This document shows, piece by piece, positions 12,927 through 26,680 of a stretch of 64,000 nt of DNA (its first letter is position 1; each line of letters opens with the position of its first letter). The notes under the pieces were generated by a model. It worked only from the letters and a program-made list of their open reading frames with translations. It was not told where the DNA came from and did not search any database. Made by a program: the position numbers and the translations under genes. This DNA is from Serinicoccus chungangensis (GTDB lineage: Bacteria > Actinomycetota > Actinomycetes > Actinomycetales > Dermatophilaceae), in NCBI RefSeq assembly GCF_006337125.1, contig NZ_CP040887.1, positions 1,860,001 through 1,924,000 of the forward strand. Direction: 5' to 3'.

Positions 12927-13980
12927 TGGTCTCGGCGTCGTCGGGCACCGGCCCGTCGGCCGGTGGCTGGGCGTCCGTGCCGGACGTCGTGCCCAGCCGC
13001 AGCGGCGGCGGCGCCGGCACGGGTGCCTCCGCCTGCCGGCCGAGACCGTAGTGCCCTGCCTCCTCCTGCAGCTCCCAGGCCAGCCCGAGCACCGCCGCCG
13101 CCCGGCCGCTGGCGCTCTCCAGGTCGTCGACGGTCGAGACGTCGTCGCGCAGGCCGCCGTCGTCCCGGATGGCCTGCACGAGGGCGTCCTCGCCCCCGCC
13201 CTCGGCCAGGGCCTCGCTCTCGGTGCCCGCCGCCCCGACCACCAGCGGCTGGTCCAGCGCGGCCAGCGTGCGCACGAGGTCCAGCCGGGTGCTCAGCCGG
13301 GCCTCGACCTCCGGCTGGGCCTCGTCGTCGGCCGCCTCGGGGAGTCCACCCCCGACGACGATCATGACGTCGGGGGGACGGCGGTCGGTGACCTGCGCCG
13401 CCGGCCCCTGCCAGCGCAGGTCGAGCAGGCCCTCGTCCTCGAGGCGCTCCGCGGCCGCGAGCCACGCGCCCACGTCGCCCTCCGGGTCCGCCCCTGCCAG
13501 CGTCGCCCCCAGGAGCGCGCCCGGGCCTGCCTCGTCCACGCCCCGGACCTCCGGGACCTCCAGCGTCGTCGCGAGCCGCTCGACCAGGCCCTCGTCGACC
13601 TGCGCGGTGTCGAAGGAGTCCTCGACCTCGACCTCCAGCACCAGCGCCCCACCGGCCTCGGCGACCCGGTCCTCCAGCAGCGCCACGTGGTTGCGGTCGG
13701 CCCCCGGCAGCACCACCAGGGCCACCCTGGTGCCGTTGAGGGTGCCGGCCACCCCGCGCGGGCTGAGCAGGTCGACGGCCTCGTCCTTGGCCTCGGCCTG
13801 GCGCGCGCGCACGTCCAGCTCGGAGCGCAGCTCGGTCCGCTCGGTCCGCAGCTGCCCGACCTCCTCGTCGATGGTGTCCGAGATGCCCTCGCGCAGGGGG
13901 CCGGCGCCGAGGACGATCCCGACCGCCAGGGCGATGAAGACCGCGACCAGCGACACGAGGTGGTAGCGGAAGTCGATCAC
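12913..13980 (-). CDS. steB: SteB / MctB-like protein (copper transporter family)
   Basis: 355 aa. The N-terminus VIDFRYHLVSLVAVFIALAVGIVLG is the hallmark of this family: one membrane helix followed by a coiled coil (LRTERTELRSELDVRARQAEAKDEAVD) and an outward-facing domain. Mycobacterial Rv1698 (MctB) was linked to copper and outer-membrane transport, and corynebacterial SteB to septation with SteA. The GTG at 13980 is chosen because it overlaps the steA stop (GTGA) and starts at the conserved IDFRYH; the in-frame ATG at 14022 lies inside steA. The C-terminus is Pro/Thr-rich. Confidence 0.9.
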   Translation of the reverse strand: MIDFRYHLVSLVAVFIALAVGIVLGAGPLREGISDTIDEEVGQLRTERTELRSELDVRARQAEAKDEAVDLLSPRGVAGTLNGTRVALVVLPGADRNHVALLEDRVAEAGGALVLEVEVEDSFDTAQVDEGLVERLATTLEVPEVRGVDEAGPGALLGATLAGADPEGDVGAWLAAAERLEDEGLLDLRWQGPAAQVTDRRPPDVMIVVGGGLPEAADDEAQPEVEARLSTRLDLVRTLAALDQPLVVGAAGTESEALAEGGGEDALVQAIRDDGGLRDDVSTVDDLESASGRAAAVLGLAWELQEEAGHYGLGRQAEAPVPAPPPLRLGTTSGTDAQPPADGPVPDDAETTSVP

Positions 13981-15155
13981 GGTGAGAACAGCCCCTCCAT
14001 CCAGGCCCAGACGTCGTCCCATCGTACGGCCAGCACGCCGAGCAGGGCCCTGCCACCAGGGGTGACGGCCAGCGCGACGAGCAGGGCCAGCAGACCGGCC
14101 AGCACCAGCCAGACCAGCGACACCGTGGGGATCCGCGACCGGTAGAGCAGGCTCACGCCCTTGGCGTCGACCAGCTTGCTGCCGACGCGGAGGCGGGTGA
14201 GGAAGGTGCTGGCCATCCCCTGCCGGCCCTTGTCGAGGAACTCCACGAGGGTGGCGTGCGTGCCGACGGCCACGATGAGCTCGGCCCCGAGCTCGTCCGC
14301 CAGCAGCATGGCGATGTCCTCGCTCGTCCCCGGAGCCGGCAGCACCACCGCGTCCGTGACCCCGAGGGCCTCCACCCGTTCCAGCCCCGGGGCGCGACCG
14401 TCGCGGTAGGCGTGCACCACCAGCTCGGCACCGCTGGTGAGGGCGGCGTCGGACACGGAGTCCATGTCACCGACGACGAGGTCGGGGGTGTGCCCCATCT
14501 CCAGCAGCGCGTCGGCCCCGCCATCGACGCCGATGAGGACGGGTCTGGCCTCGCGCAGGAACGGCCGCAGGGTCTGCAGGTCCTCCTTGTAGTGGTAGCC
14601 GCGCACGACCACCAGGGCGTAGCGCCCGGCGAAGCTGGTGCGCAGCTCGGGGACCCCGATGCCGTCCAGCAGCAGCTCCCGCTCCGCGCGGACGTACTCC
14701 ATGGTGTTGTGCGAGAACGCCTCGATCTGCTGGGACAGGTTGCCGCGGGCCTCCTCCTGCTGCACCCGGACCAGCTCCGGCGTCATCCGCACACCCTCCG
14801 CGACGACGGCTCCGTCGACCCGGACCTGCTCGCCGGTCACCGTCACGGACGTGCCCTCGGTCAGGGACATCACCTCGCTGCCGGCGGCGTCGAGCAGGGG
14901 TATGCCCGCGTCCAGCAGGATCTGCGGCCCCATGTTGGGGTAGGCGCCGGTCGTGGAGGAGGCGGCGTTGACGACGGCGACCGGTGCGCAGGCGACGAGC
15001 GCGGTGGCGCTGACCTGGTCGAGGTCGGCGTGGTCGATGACCGCGACGTCCCCGGGCTGCAACCGCGCCGTCAGGCGCTTGGTGCGCGCGTCGACCCGCA
15101 CCGGGCCCGCCACGGGACCGGTGTGGCGGGTGCTCGCTCGGCGCCTCGTGCTCAT
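13977..15155 (-). CDS. steA: SteA, thiamin-pyrophosphokinase-like cytokinetic ring protein
   Basis: 392 aa. Family equivalent of Rv1697 and corynebacterial SteA, required for normal cell separation. The soluble part contains GDVAVIDHADLDQVSA, NMGPQILLDAGIPLLDAAG and a thiamin pyrophosphokinase-like core (GVDGGADALLEMGHTPDLVVGDMDSVSD), ending with one membrane helix (VSLVWLVLAGLLALLVALAV). SteA and SteB are membrane-anchored partners, and their coupling by a 4-base overlap fits that. The ATG overlaps the recN stop. Confidence 0.93.
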   Translation of the reverse strand: MSTRRRASTRHTGPVAGPVRVDARTKRLTARLQPGDVAVIDHADLDQVSATALVACAPVAVVNAASSTTGAYPNMGPQILLDAGIPLLDAAGSEVMSLTEGTSVTVTGEQVRVDGAVVAEGVRMTPELVRVQQEEARGNLSQQIEAFSHNTMEYVRAERELLLDGIGVPELRTSFAGRYALVVVRGYHYKEDLQTLRPFLREARPVLIGVDGGADALLEMGHTPDLVVGDMDSVSDAALTSGAELVVHAYRDGRAPGLERVEALGVTDAVVLPAPGTSEDIAMLLADELGAELIVAVGTHATLVEFLDKGRQGMASTFLTRLRVGSKLVDAKGVSLLYRSRIPTVSLVWLVLAGLLALLVALAVTPGGRALLGVLAVRWDDVWAWMEGLFSP

Positions 15156-16937
15156 CCGGCGTCAATGGTCGCACGACGGGACAGCAGCTCCCGTGCGTGC
15201 TCCAGCGCCGCCTCGGAGTCGGCGACGCCGCCCAGCATCCGCGCCAGCTCGGCCTCCCGCTCCGTCCCCTCCACGACGCTGACGCCGCTGCTCGTGACCT
15301 GCCCGTCGGTGCTCTTGCGCACCACGAGATGGCGGTCGGCGTGGGCGGCGACCTGCCCCAGGTGGGTGACGACGATGACCTGGGAGGAGGTGGCCAGCCG
15401 CGCCAGACGGGCCCCCAGGTCCAGGGCCGCCGCACCCCCCACACCGGCGTCGACCTCGTCGAAGACGTAGGTGGGCACGGCCCCGTCGCCGCAGACCAGC
15501 TCGAGCGCCAGCATGACGCGGGACAGCTCACCGCCGGACGCCGCCCGGGTGACGGACCGCGCCGGGGCCCCCGGGTTGGCGGCCAGCCGGATCTCGACGG
15601 TGTCGAGGCCCGAGCGCCCGGCCCGCACCTGCGACCCGTCGGGCAGCTCCACCACCGGCTCCCCCGGGCCGTCCTGCGGGCCGTCCGTCTCGGCCGACCG
15701 CTCGGGCCGGCGGTAGGCCACCTCGATGCTGACCGTCGCCGAGCCCATGGCCAGGTGGGACAGCTCCTGGGTGACGGTCGCCGCGACCCGCTCGGCGGTC
15801 CGGCGTCGGACGGCACCGAGCTCGGCGCCGCGCCGCCCCGCCTCGTCGCGCAGCCGCGCCACCTCGGAGGCCAGCTGGGCGAGGTCCTCGTCGGAGACGT
15901 CGATGTCGTGCAGCTCCTGCGCCGCCCGCCGGGCGAACTCCAGCACCTCCTCGGTGCTGGACCCGTAGCGTCGCAGCAGCGCGCCGAGCTCGGAGCGCCG
16001 GGCGTGCACGGACTCCAGCCGCTCCGGGTCGACCTCGACGCCGGCGGCGTAGCCCGCGAGCTCCGGCCCCAGGTCGCTGGCGAGGTAGAGCAGGTCCTGC
16101 ACCCTGCGCAGCAGCGCGGCCAGCTCCTCGTCGTGCTCGGCCGCCGGCCCGAGGGCCGCGACCGCGGCCGCCAGCAGCCCGAGACCGACGGACCGTCGGC
16201 CGCACCCGTGGCCGGGTCGCCCCGACGAGCGCCTCGTGGGCGCCGTGCGCCGCCTGGCGCAGCTCCTCGGCATACGTCAGGCGGTCGGCCTCCGCGCGCA
16301 GGTCGGACTCCTCCCCCGGCGCCGGGTCGACCTGCTCGATCTCCTCCACGGCGGTGCGCAGGGCGGACACCCGCAGCGAGCGCTCGGCACTGGTCCGCGT
16401 GAGCTCGGCCCACCGCTCCCGAGCCTGCTGCCACGCCCCCCAGGCCTCGGCATACGCCTCGGCTGCCGCCGCCAGGTCGGGGCCGCCGGCCGCGTCCAGG
16501 AGGACCCGGTGCTGCTCGGCGTCCCGCAGCCGCCACTGGTCGGCCTGGCCGTGGACCGCGACGAGGTGCTCGCCGACCTCACCCAGGACCGAGACCGGAG
16601 CGCTGCGGCCACCGACGCTGGCGCGCGACCGCCCCTCGGCCGCGACGGTCCGCACCAGGATGAGCCCGTCCGTGGCGTCGCCCCCGGCCTCCTCCACCCG
16701 CCGGGCGGCGGGGTGGTCGTGGGGCACGTCGACCTCCCCCTCGACCACGGCCCGGGACGCCCCGGCCCGCACCAGGCCGGCGTCGGCGCGCTCCCCCAGG
16801 AGGAGCCCGAGCCCGCTGACCACCATCGTCTTGCCGGCCCCGGTCTCGCCGGTGATGACGTTGAGACCGGGAGCCAGGTCGAGCTCCGCCTCCTCGATGA
16901 CCCCGAGCTGCTGGAGCCGGATGCGACGCAGCGTCAC
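15152..16937 (-). pseudogene. recN: DNA repair ATPase RecN, interrupted by a single-base frameshift
   Basis: The first part (GTG 16937, overlapping the nadK stop) has the Walker A NVITGETGAGKTMVVSG and reads to about VDPAPGEESDLRAEADRLTYAEELRQ. The second part, with GLLAAAVAALGPAAEHDEELAALL, the coiled coil, signature SVTRAASGGELSRVMLALE and Walker B YVFDEVDAGVGG, is in another frame to the stop at 15152. The total of 1786 nt is one base more than a multiple of three; the shift lies around 16195-16240, where a gggg run occurs. Without that base the product would be about 594 aa, normal for RecN, the SMC-like repair protein. In the shifted frame translation runs to a stop at 15528. Sequencing error, true mutation or programmed shift are all possible. 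Confidence 0.88.
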
Positions 16938-17863
16938 GCCGTGACCCCGGGCTGACCGCCGGCCGGGCCGCGCCACCCGGAGACCGGGAGGGCGAACTTG
17001 GCGACGAGCCGGTCGGTGAAGGGGCTGGTCCCGAGCCGCGCCAGCAGCACGGGCGTCGTCGACCGGCGCACCTCGATGCGCGCCCCCGGGGGCAGCTCGA
17101 CGGTCCGACGCCCGTCGCACCACATCACCCCGGTGACGTGGCTGTGCGGGACCACCTCGACCGCCAGGTGGGCGTCCGGCCCGAGGACCAGGGGACGCGC
17201 GAAGAGGGCGTGCGCCGAGATGGGGACGACCAGCAGCGCCTCCACGTCGGGCCAGACGATGGGCCCGCCACCGGAGAAGGCGTAGGCGGTGGACCCCGTG
17301 GGCGTGGACATGACCACGCCGTCGCAGCCCCAGGTCGACAGCGGTCGGCCGTCGACCTCGACCGCCAGCTCGAGCATGCGCTCCCGGGCGGACTTCTCGA
17401 CGCTCGCCTCGTTGAGAGCCCAGTTGTGGCAGACCACCCGGCCGTCGTGCAGGACGTCGACCTCGAGGGTCATCCTGCTCTCGACGTGGTAGTCCCGGTC
17501 GACGATGCGGGCCACGATGACCTCGATGTCGTCCTTCTCCGCCTCGGCCAGGAACCCGACCCGACCGAGGTTGACCCCCAGCAGCGGGGTTCCGGCGGGT
17601 CGGGCGATCTCCGCCCCCCGCAGGATGGTGCCGTCGCCGCCGAAGACGACGACCAGCTCGAAGCCCGAGGCGTCCACGTTCCCGGGCACCGGGCTCTTGA
17701 GGGCGACGACCTCGCTGTCGGAGACGACCTGGTGGGTGGGGTCCGCCTCCGGGACGACCTCGACCTCGATGCCGTGCTGCCCCAGGCGCTCGGCGAACTC
17801 GCTCGCGAGGTGCGGCACGTCCGAGCGCGTCGGGTGGGTCACGAGCATGATGCGCCGGCTCAT
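16934..17863 (-). CDS. nadK: NAD kinase
   Basis: 309 aa, phosphorylates NAD to NADP using ATP or polyphosphate. Diagnostic motifs: VVFGGDGTILRGAE (GGDGT), GVNLGRVGFLAE, and TPTGSTAYAFSGGGPIVWP. The start MSRRIMLVTHPTRSD at 17863 overlaps the tlyA stop (ATGA); the open frame continues upstream inside tlyA but is not needed. The tlyA-nadK-recN order is conserved in actinobacteria. Confidence 0.96.
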   Translation of the reverse strand: MSRRIMLVTHPTRSDVPHLASEFAERLGQHGIEVEVVPEADPTHQVVSDSEVVALKSPVPGNVDASGFELVVVFGGDGTILRGAEIARPAGTPLLGVNLGRVGFLAEAEKDDIEVIVARIVDRDYHVESRMTLEVDVLHDGRVVCHNWALNEASVEKSARERMLELAVEVDGRPLSTWGCDGVVMSTPTGSTAYAFSGGGPIVWPDVEALLVVPISAHALFARPLVLGPDAHLAVEVVPHSHVTGVMWCDGRRTVELPPGARIEVRRSTTPVLLARLGTSPFTDRLVAKFALPVSGWRGPAGGQPGVTA

Positions 17864-18729
17864 CCGTCCTCCTCTGCTCGCGCCCTGATCAGGGCGTCCA
17901 TGTCGCTGCGTCCCGGTACACAGCCCATCATGCCTGCCCCGACCGGGCAGGGACCCGGGTGGGCGCACCGACGCAGCCACCAGAGGTACTCCACGTTGCC
18001 GCTCGCCCCGCGCAGCGGCGAGCGGAGCAGGTCCTGCGGGGACAGTCCGTGCCCGCGCGCCTCGGTGTCGAGCGCGCGCAGGACGCGCTCGCGCTGCCCC
18101 GCGGAGCGGACGACCCCGCTGCGCCCGAGCGCGTCCGCGCCCACCTCGAACTGCGGCTTGACGAGCAGCACGAGGTCGGCGCCGGGTGAGGCGAGCTCGG
18201 CGAGGCGCGGCAGCACGACCGACAGCGAGATGAAGGACAGGTCGGCGACGACCACCTCGAAGGGGCCTCCCAGGACCGCGGGCGTCGCGTCCCGGACCGA
18301 GAGTCCCGGCCGGTCCTGCACCCTCGGGTCCTCGCGCAGCTGGGGTGAGAGCTGCCCGTGCCCGACGTCCAGCGCGACCACACCGGCCGCCCCGTGCTCG
18401 AGCAGCACCTGCGTGAAGCCCCCGGTGGACGCACCCACGTCGAGGGCACGGCGGCCCCGCACCCGCTCAGCCACCGCGGGCCACGCCTCCAGCGCGTGCG
18501 CCAGCTTGACCGCGCCGCGCCCGACCCACCCGCGACGCACCCAGGCGGACTCGGTGCCGGCTCCCGACCCCTGCACCGTCACCTCGTCGTCGTCGGCGAC
18601 CGGGTGCGCGGGCCGCCGGACGGTCTCGTGGCGCACCTGGACGAGGCCGTCGCGGACCAGCAGCTGCGCCTGCGTCCGGCTCGGGGCCAGACCCCGGGCC
18701 ACGAGGGCCTGGTCCAGCCGGAGGGTCAC
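17860..18729 (-). CDS. tlyA: TlyA family rRNA (cytidine-2'-O)-methyltransferase
   Basis: 289 aa. N-terminal S4 RNA-binding domain (LDQALVARGLAPSRTQAQLLVRDGLVQV), then an FtsJ-like SAM methyltransferase: ALDVGASTGGFTQVLLEHGA (SAM site), VVADLSFISL and LLVKPQFE. In mycobacteria TlyA methylates 16S C1409 and 23S C1920 and affects capreomycin susceptibility. The C-terminal extension (RRCAHPGPCPVGAGMMGC) carries several Cys residues that look unlike the family norm. GTG start overlapping the upstream stop by GTGA. Confidence 0.93.
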   Translation of the reverse strand: MTLRLDQALVARGLAPSRTQAQLLVRDGLVQVRHETVRRPAHPVADDDEVTVQGSGAGTESAWVRRGWVGRGAVKLAHALEAWPAVAERVRGRRALDVGASTGGFTQVLLEHGAAGVVALDVGHGQLSPQLREDPRVQDRPGLSVRDATPAVLGGPFEVVVADLSFISLSVVLPRLAELASPGADLVLLVKPQFEVGADALGRSGVVRSAGQRERVLRALDTEARGHGLSPQDLLRSPLRGASGNVEYLWWLRRCAHPGPCPVGAGMMGCVPGRSDMDALIRARAEEDG

Positions 18730-19016
18730 CGGGGTCGTGGCCGGGCCCCCGGGGACCCGGGGCGGTCGGCGTCGGGGCTCGTCAGCCGGGCCTGCAGGGA
18801 GCGGTGCGCCGTGGCGAGGGCGTCGGCCACGGAGGCAGGGTCCTCGTGCTCGAGAGCCCGCCGGAGGGTCCGCAGCGTGGCGTCGACCTCGTCGTCGCCC
18901 GTGGTGGGCGGAGCCGTGGTCGCCCCGTCCGAGCCTCCGTCGGTCGGCCCGTCGGCGCCCACGGGACCGTGGTCGCCCACGGGACCGTGGTCGCCCTCGT
19001 CGGGTCCGGCGCTCAT
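18726..19016 (-). CDS. small acidic/helical protein of unknown function
   Basis: 96 aa between tlyA and the HAD gene, overlapping both by 4 bases, which argues that it is a real gene. The N-terminus is Gly/Asp-rich with a short DNA repeat (cacgggaccgtggtcgcc twice at 18959-18994, encoding GDHGPV). The C-terminal half (VDATLRTLRRALEHEDPASVADALATAH) is a predicted helical pair. Similar short ORFs are common at this place in actinobacteria. No function is assigned. Confidence 0.7.
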   Translation of the reverse strand: MSAGPDEGDHGPVGDHGPVGADGPTDGGSDGATTAPPTTGDDEVDATLRTLRRALEHEDPASVADALATAHRSLQARLTSPDADRPGSPGARPRPR

Positions 19017-19843
19017 GCGTCGCCCCAGAGCTCGGCCAGGTCCAGGAGGGTGCCGGCGACGTGGTCGGGTCGCTGCGTGTCCGGCGCCGCCTCCGCCTCG
19101 GCACGGTCGGACACCCCGGTCAGCACCAGGGCGCTCGGCAGCCCGGCGGCCCGGGCGCCCGCGATGTCGGTCTCCAGCCGGTCCCCCACCATGAGGGTCT
19201 GTCCGCGCGGGTGGCCGAGACGGCGCAGGCCCACGTCGTAGGCGGGGCGGTGCGGCTTGCCGACGACCCTGGGTCGCTGGCCGGTGGCGTGCGCGACGGC
19301 TGCCACGAGCGAGCCGTTGCCCGGCGCCAGGCCCCTCGCGGTGGGCAGCGTCGCGTCGTCGTTGGTGGCGATCCACGGGAGGCCGGCGCGGACGGCGTAG
19401 GTCGCCTCGGTGAGGTCGGTGACCCCGAGGTCGGGCCCGTAGCCCTGGACGACCGCCCCCAGCTCGGGCGTCCCGCCCCGCTCCGCAGCCGCGGCCACCT
19501 CGTCGGGGGCGACGACCGCGAAGCCGGCGTCGCGCAGGGCCTGCGCCACCCCCTCCCCGCCCACGGCCAGCACCGGGAGGGAGCCCCGCAGCTCCGGGTG
19601 CTCCTCGGCCAGCACCTCCGCCGCCACCTGCGAGGCGGTGAGGACCTCGCCCTCGTCCGCACGGACCCCCAGGTCGACCAGGTGCCGCGCCACCGTCGCG
19701 GGCGTCCGCGAGGCGTTGTTGGTCATGAAGAGCACGTCGATGCCCGCGTCCCTGACCCGCTGGAGACCCTCGACGGCGCCCGGGCACGCCTGCTCGCCCC
19801 GGTAGACCACGCCGTCCAGGTCGCACAGCAGGCCGGAGATCAC
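19013..19843 (-). CDS. HAD superfamily hydrolase, subfamily IIA
   Basis: 276 aa phosphatase of the NagD/PGP type. Motif I LLCDLDGVVYRGE with the nucleophile Asp and general acid Asp, motif II in LFMTNNASRTPA, and motif III/IV in LMVGDRLETDIAGARAAG. The C2 cap between them fits p-nitrophenylphosphatase or 2-phosphoglycolate phosphatase-like enzymes; the substrate is unknown. It sits in the tlyA operon with 4-base overlaps on both sides. Confidence 0.92.
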   Translation of the reverse strand: MISGLLCDLDGVVYRGEQACPGAVEGLQRVRDAGIDVLFMTNNASRTPATVARHLVDLGVRADEGEVLTASQVAAEVLAEEHPELRGSLPVLAVGGEGVAQALRDAGFAVVAPDEVAAAAERGGTPELGAVVQGYGPDLGVTDLTEATYAVRAGLPWIATNDDATLPTARGLAPGNGSLVAAVAHATGQRPRVVGKPHRPAYDVGLRRLGHPRGQTLMVGDRLETDIAGARAAGLPSALVLTGVSDRAEAEAAPDTQRPDHVAGTLLDLAELWGDA

Positions 19844-20853
19844 GCCCGTCCCTCCGCCGGCCCCCGGTCGGTTCGGGTCGGGCGGGCGCGCTCGTCGCCG
19901 CCGGACTCCCCGGGCACCGGCTCGTCGTCACCGAGGTCGACCACCCAGGCCTCGTCGCTCGTGCCGAGCCGCTCCGCGGCGTCGGTCTCGCCGTGCACGT
20001 CCACCTCGGCCGCCGAGGCGTACCACTGCTGCGCCTCCTCCTCGCGGCCGGCTCCCTCCAGCGCCGAGGCGTAGGCGTAGCGCACACGGGCGGCCCAGGG
20101 CTGCCGCACGGTGCTGGCGCGGGCCAGCCGCTCGATGTGCTGGACGGCGGCGGCGTGCTGCCCGAGGTCCGCCCGCGCCCCGGTGACCACGATGGCGAGC
20201 TCGACCTGCTCGGGCGCCGCCAGCCGCGCCGCCTCGGGCGAGGCCGCGAGCTCGACGGCACGCTCGGGGCGGCCGAGGCCCCGCTCGACGTCGGCCATGA
20301 GCGGGAGGAGGTGCTGGGACCCGCTCAGCCGGCGTGCGGTCCGGAACTCGGCGAGGGCCTTGGCCCACTCCCCGCGTCGGTAGTACACGACGCCGAGGGT
20401 CTCCCGCACGCCGGCCACCCGACCGGCGCGTCGCGCGGCCGCCTCGGCGTGGGCCAGCGCCAGGTCGTAGTCCTCGGCGTCCAGCATCCTGCCGACCATC
20501 ACCAGGTGCCCGCCGACCCCCTCGGCGTTCTCCTTGCTCAACGTCCGCAGCTCGCTCCGCAGCGAGCGGTCCAGACCACCGGCGTCGGCGTCCTCGGGCA
20601 GCGCCGGCTCGGGGATCCGGGGAGGTCTGCGCACGTCGGGGCGCTCCGCGGACCCCGCGCGCTGAGGACGGCCGGGCCCGCCACGCTCGGGCGGACCCCC
20701 ACGACCCTGCGGCTCCCGGGAGCCACCGTCGCGGCCGCGGCGCTCTCCCCGGCGTCCGCGGTCGCCGTCACGTCGGTCGCCGTCACGTCGGTCGCCGTCA
20801 CGTCGGTCGCGCCCCCCGGGGCGCGCACCTGAGGCGGGGCGTTCCTGGTTCAC
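19840..20853 (-). CDS. TPR-like protein with an Arg/Asp/Gly-rich N-terminal tail
   Basis: 337 aa from a GTG at 20853 with GAGAGGA upstream; first gene of the tlyA operon. The first 90 residues are low complexity, including RRDGD three times in tandem (15-bp DNA repeat at about 20759-20811) and many RG/GR pairs. Residues from about 100 to 280 are alpha-helical repeats of tetratricopeptide type (LAHAEAAARRAGRVAGVRETLGVVYYRRGEWAKALAEFRTARR, shown in part here only). The tail may bind RNA or other polyanions, which would suit an operon coding for an rRNA methyltransferase, but that is speculation. Acidic C-terminus. Confidence 0.82.
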   Translation of the reverse strand: MNQERPASGARPGGRDRRDGDRRDGDRRDGDRGRRGERRGRDGGSREPQGRGGPPERGGPGRPQRAGSAERPDVRRPPRIPEPALPEDADAGGLDRSLRSELRTLSKENAEGVGGHLVMVGRMLDAEDYDLALAHAEAAARRAGRVAGVRETLGVVYYRRGEWAKALAEFRTARRLSGSQHLLPLMADVERGLGRPERAVELAASPEAARLAAPEQVELAIVVTGARADLGQHAAAVQHIERLARASTVRQPWAARVRYAYASALEGAGREEEAQQWYASAAEVDVHGETDAAERLGTSDEAWVVDLGDDEPVPGESGGDERARPTRTDRGPAEGRA

Positions 20854-20924
20854 GGGTGTCCTCTCGTCGGCAGCCTGGAATGCTCATTCTGGCAGGCCCG
20901 GCGTGCAGACCTGCTGTGGGCATG

Positions 20925-20958
20925 CGAAAGGGCCCGCCCTGGTGGGCGGGCCCTTTCG
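20925..20958 (-). terminator. strong hairpin terminator after the rRNA operon
   Basis: A perfect 15-bp inverted repeat (20925-20939 and 20944-20958) with a 4-base loop lies between the 5S 3' end and the TPR gene on the same strand. The stem ends in CCCTTTCG rather than a pure T-run. It should end the rRNA transcript before the tlyA operon. Confidence 0.85.
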
Positions 20959-20968
20959 TGAAGGGTGG

Positions 20969-21085
20969 TCCGGCGGTGTCCTACTCTCCCACACCGTCTC
21001 CAGTGCAGTACCATCGGCGCTGTCAGGCTTAGCTTCCGGGTTCGGAATGTGACCGGGCGTTTCCCTGACGCTATGACCGCCGTAA
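20969..21085 (-). rRNA. rrf: 5S ribosomal RNA
   Basis: About 117 nt. On the minus strand it contains the typical actinobacterial 5S pieces GCGTCAGGGAAACGCCCGG, CATTCCGAACCCGGAAGC and GGAGACGGTGTGGGAGAGTA. The ends (GTTACGGCGG... and ...CACCGCCGGA) pair to form helix I. Last gene of the rRNA operon. Confidence 0.95.
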
Positions 21086-21189
21086 CATGGTTGACCATGT
21101 CACAACAAACCCGCTGGGGGGTTGTGGGTCAGGAACCGTGCAGTGGACGCGAGCATTGAGTCTGTAGGACTTTGAGAGCTTGGGTTTTG
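21086..21189 (-). other. 23S-5S spacer with 3' arm of the 23S processing stem
   Basis: No gene. Bases 21138-21156 (gtgcagtggacgcgagcat on the plus strand) are complementary, with one wobble, to 24340-24358 in the other spacer. Together they form a 19-bp stem bracketing 23S rRNA, the expected RNase III processing stem. Confidence 0.7.
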
Positions 21190-26322
<5,133 letters not shown>

Positions 26323-26509
26323 AAAAAACAAAACCATTACCGAACAGATAACGATCCCAACAAAAACCACAACCAGCACCCGGGGGCGGGCACCAGCCAT
26401 GGCAAACAAAACATGGCATCAAAAAACAAACACGCTGTTGAGTTCTCAAGAATCGGACACACACCATGATCCGTGCGCTTTCGCGCCGTGATGTCCGGGG
26501 CTTTCTTCT
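26323..26509 (-). other. rRNA operon leader
   Basis: Leader transcript between promoter and 16S. It contains TTGAGAACTCAACAGCGTGTTTG (26449-26427), a boxA-like antitermination element merged with the 5' arm of the 16S processing stem; the complementary arm is at 24547-24560. The rest is A/T-richer than the surroundings, with several A-runs. Confidence 0.7.
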
Positions 26510-26539
26510 AGGTTACGCACCCGCGCTTCCGGGAGTCAA
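26510..26539 (-). promoter_or_regulatory. rRNA operon promoter
   Basis: On the minus strand TTGACT (26539-26534), an 18-base spacer and TAACCT (26515-26510). This is close to the sigma-70-type consensus and typical of actinobacterial rrn promoters. The 26540-26680 stretch upstream, after the tyrS stop, shows no gene and no second clear promoter. Confidence 0.78.
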
Positions 26540-26680
26540 ATCCCGTCCGAGCCCTGCTCAGACGCTGGTGGTGCGTGGTGCCGAACCCGGGACCGGCCAC
26601 CTCTCGGTGTCCGTGCCTCCCTGTCGGTGCGGCGAGGTGAAACTCTAGGCGACACCCGCCGCAGACGACAAATCGGCTGG

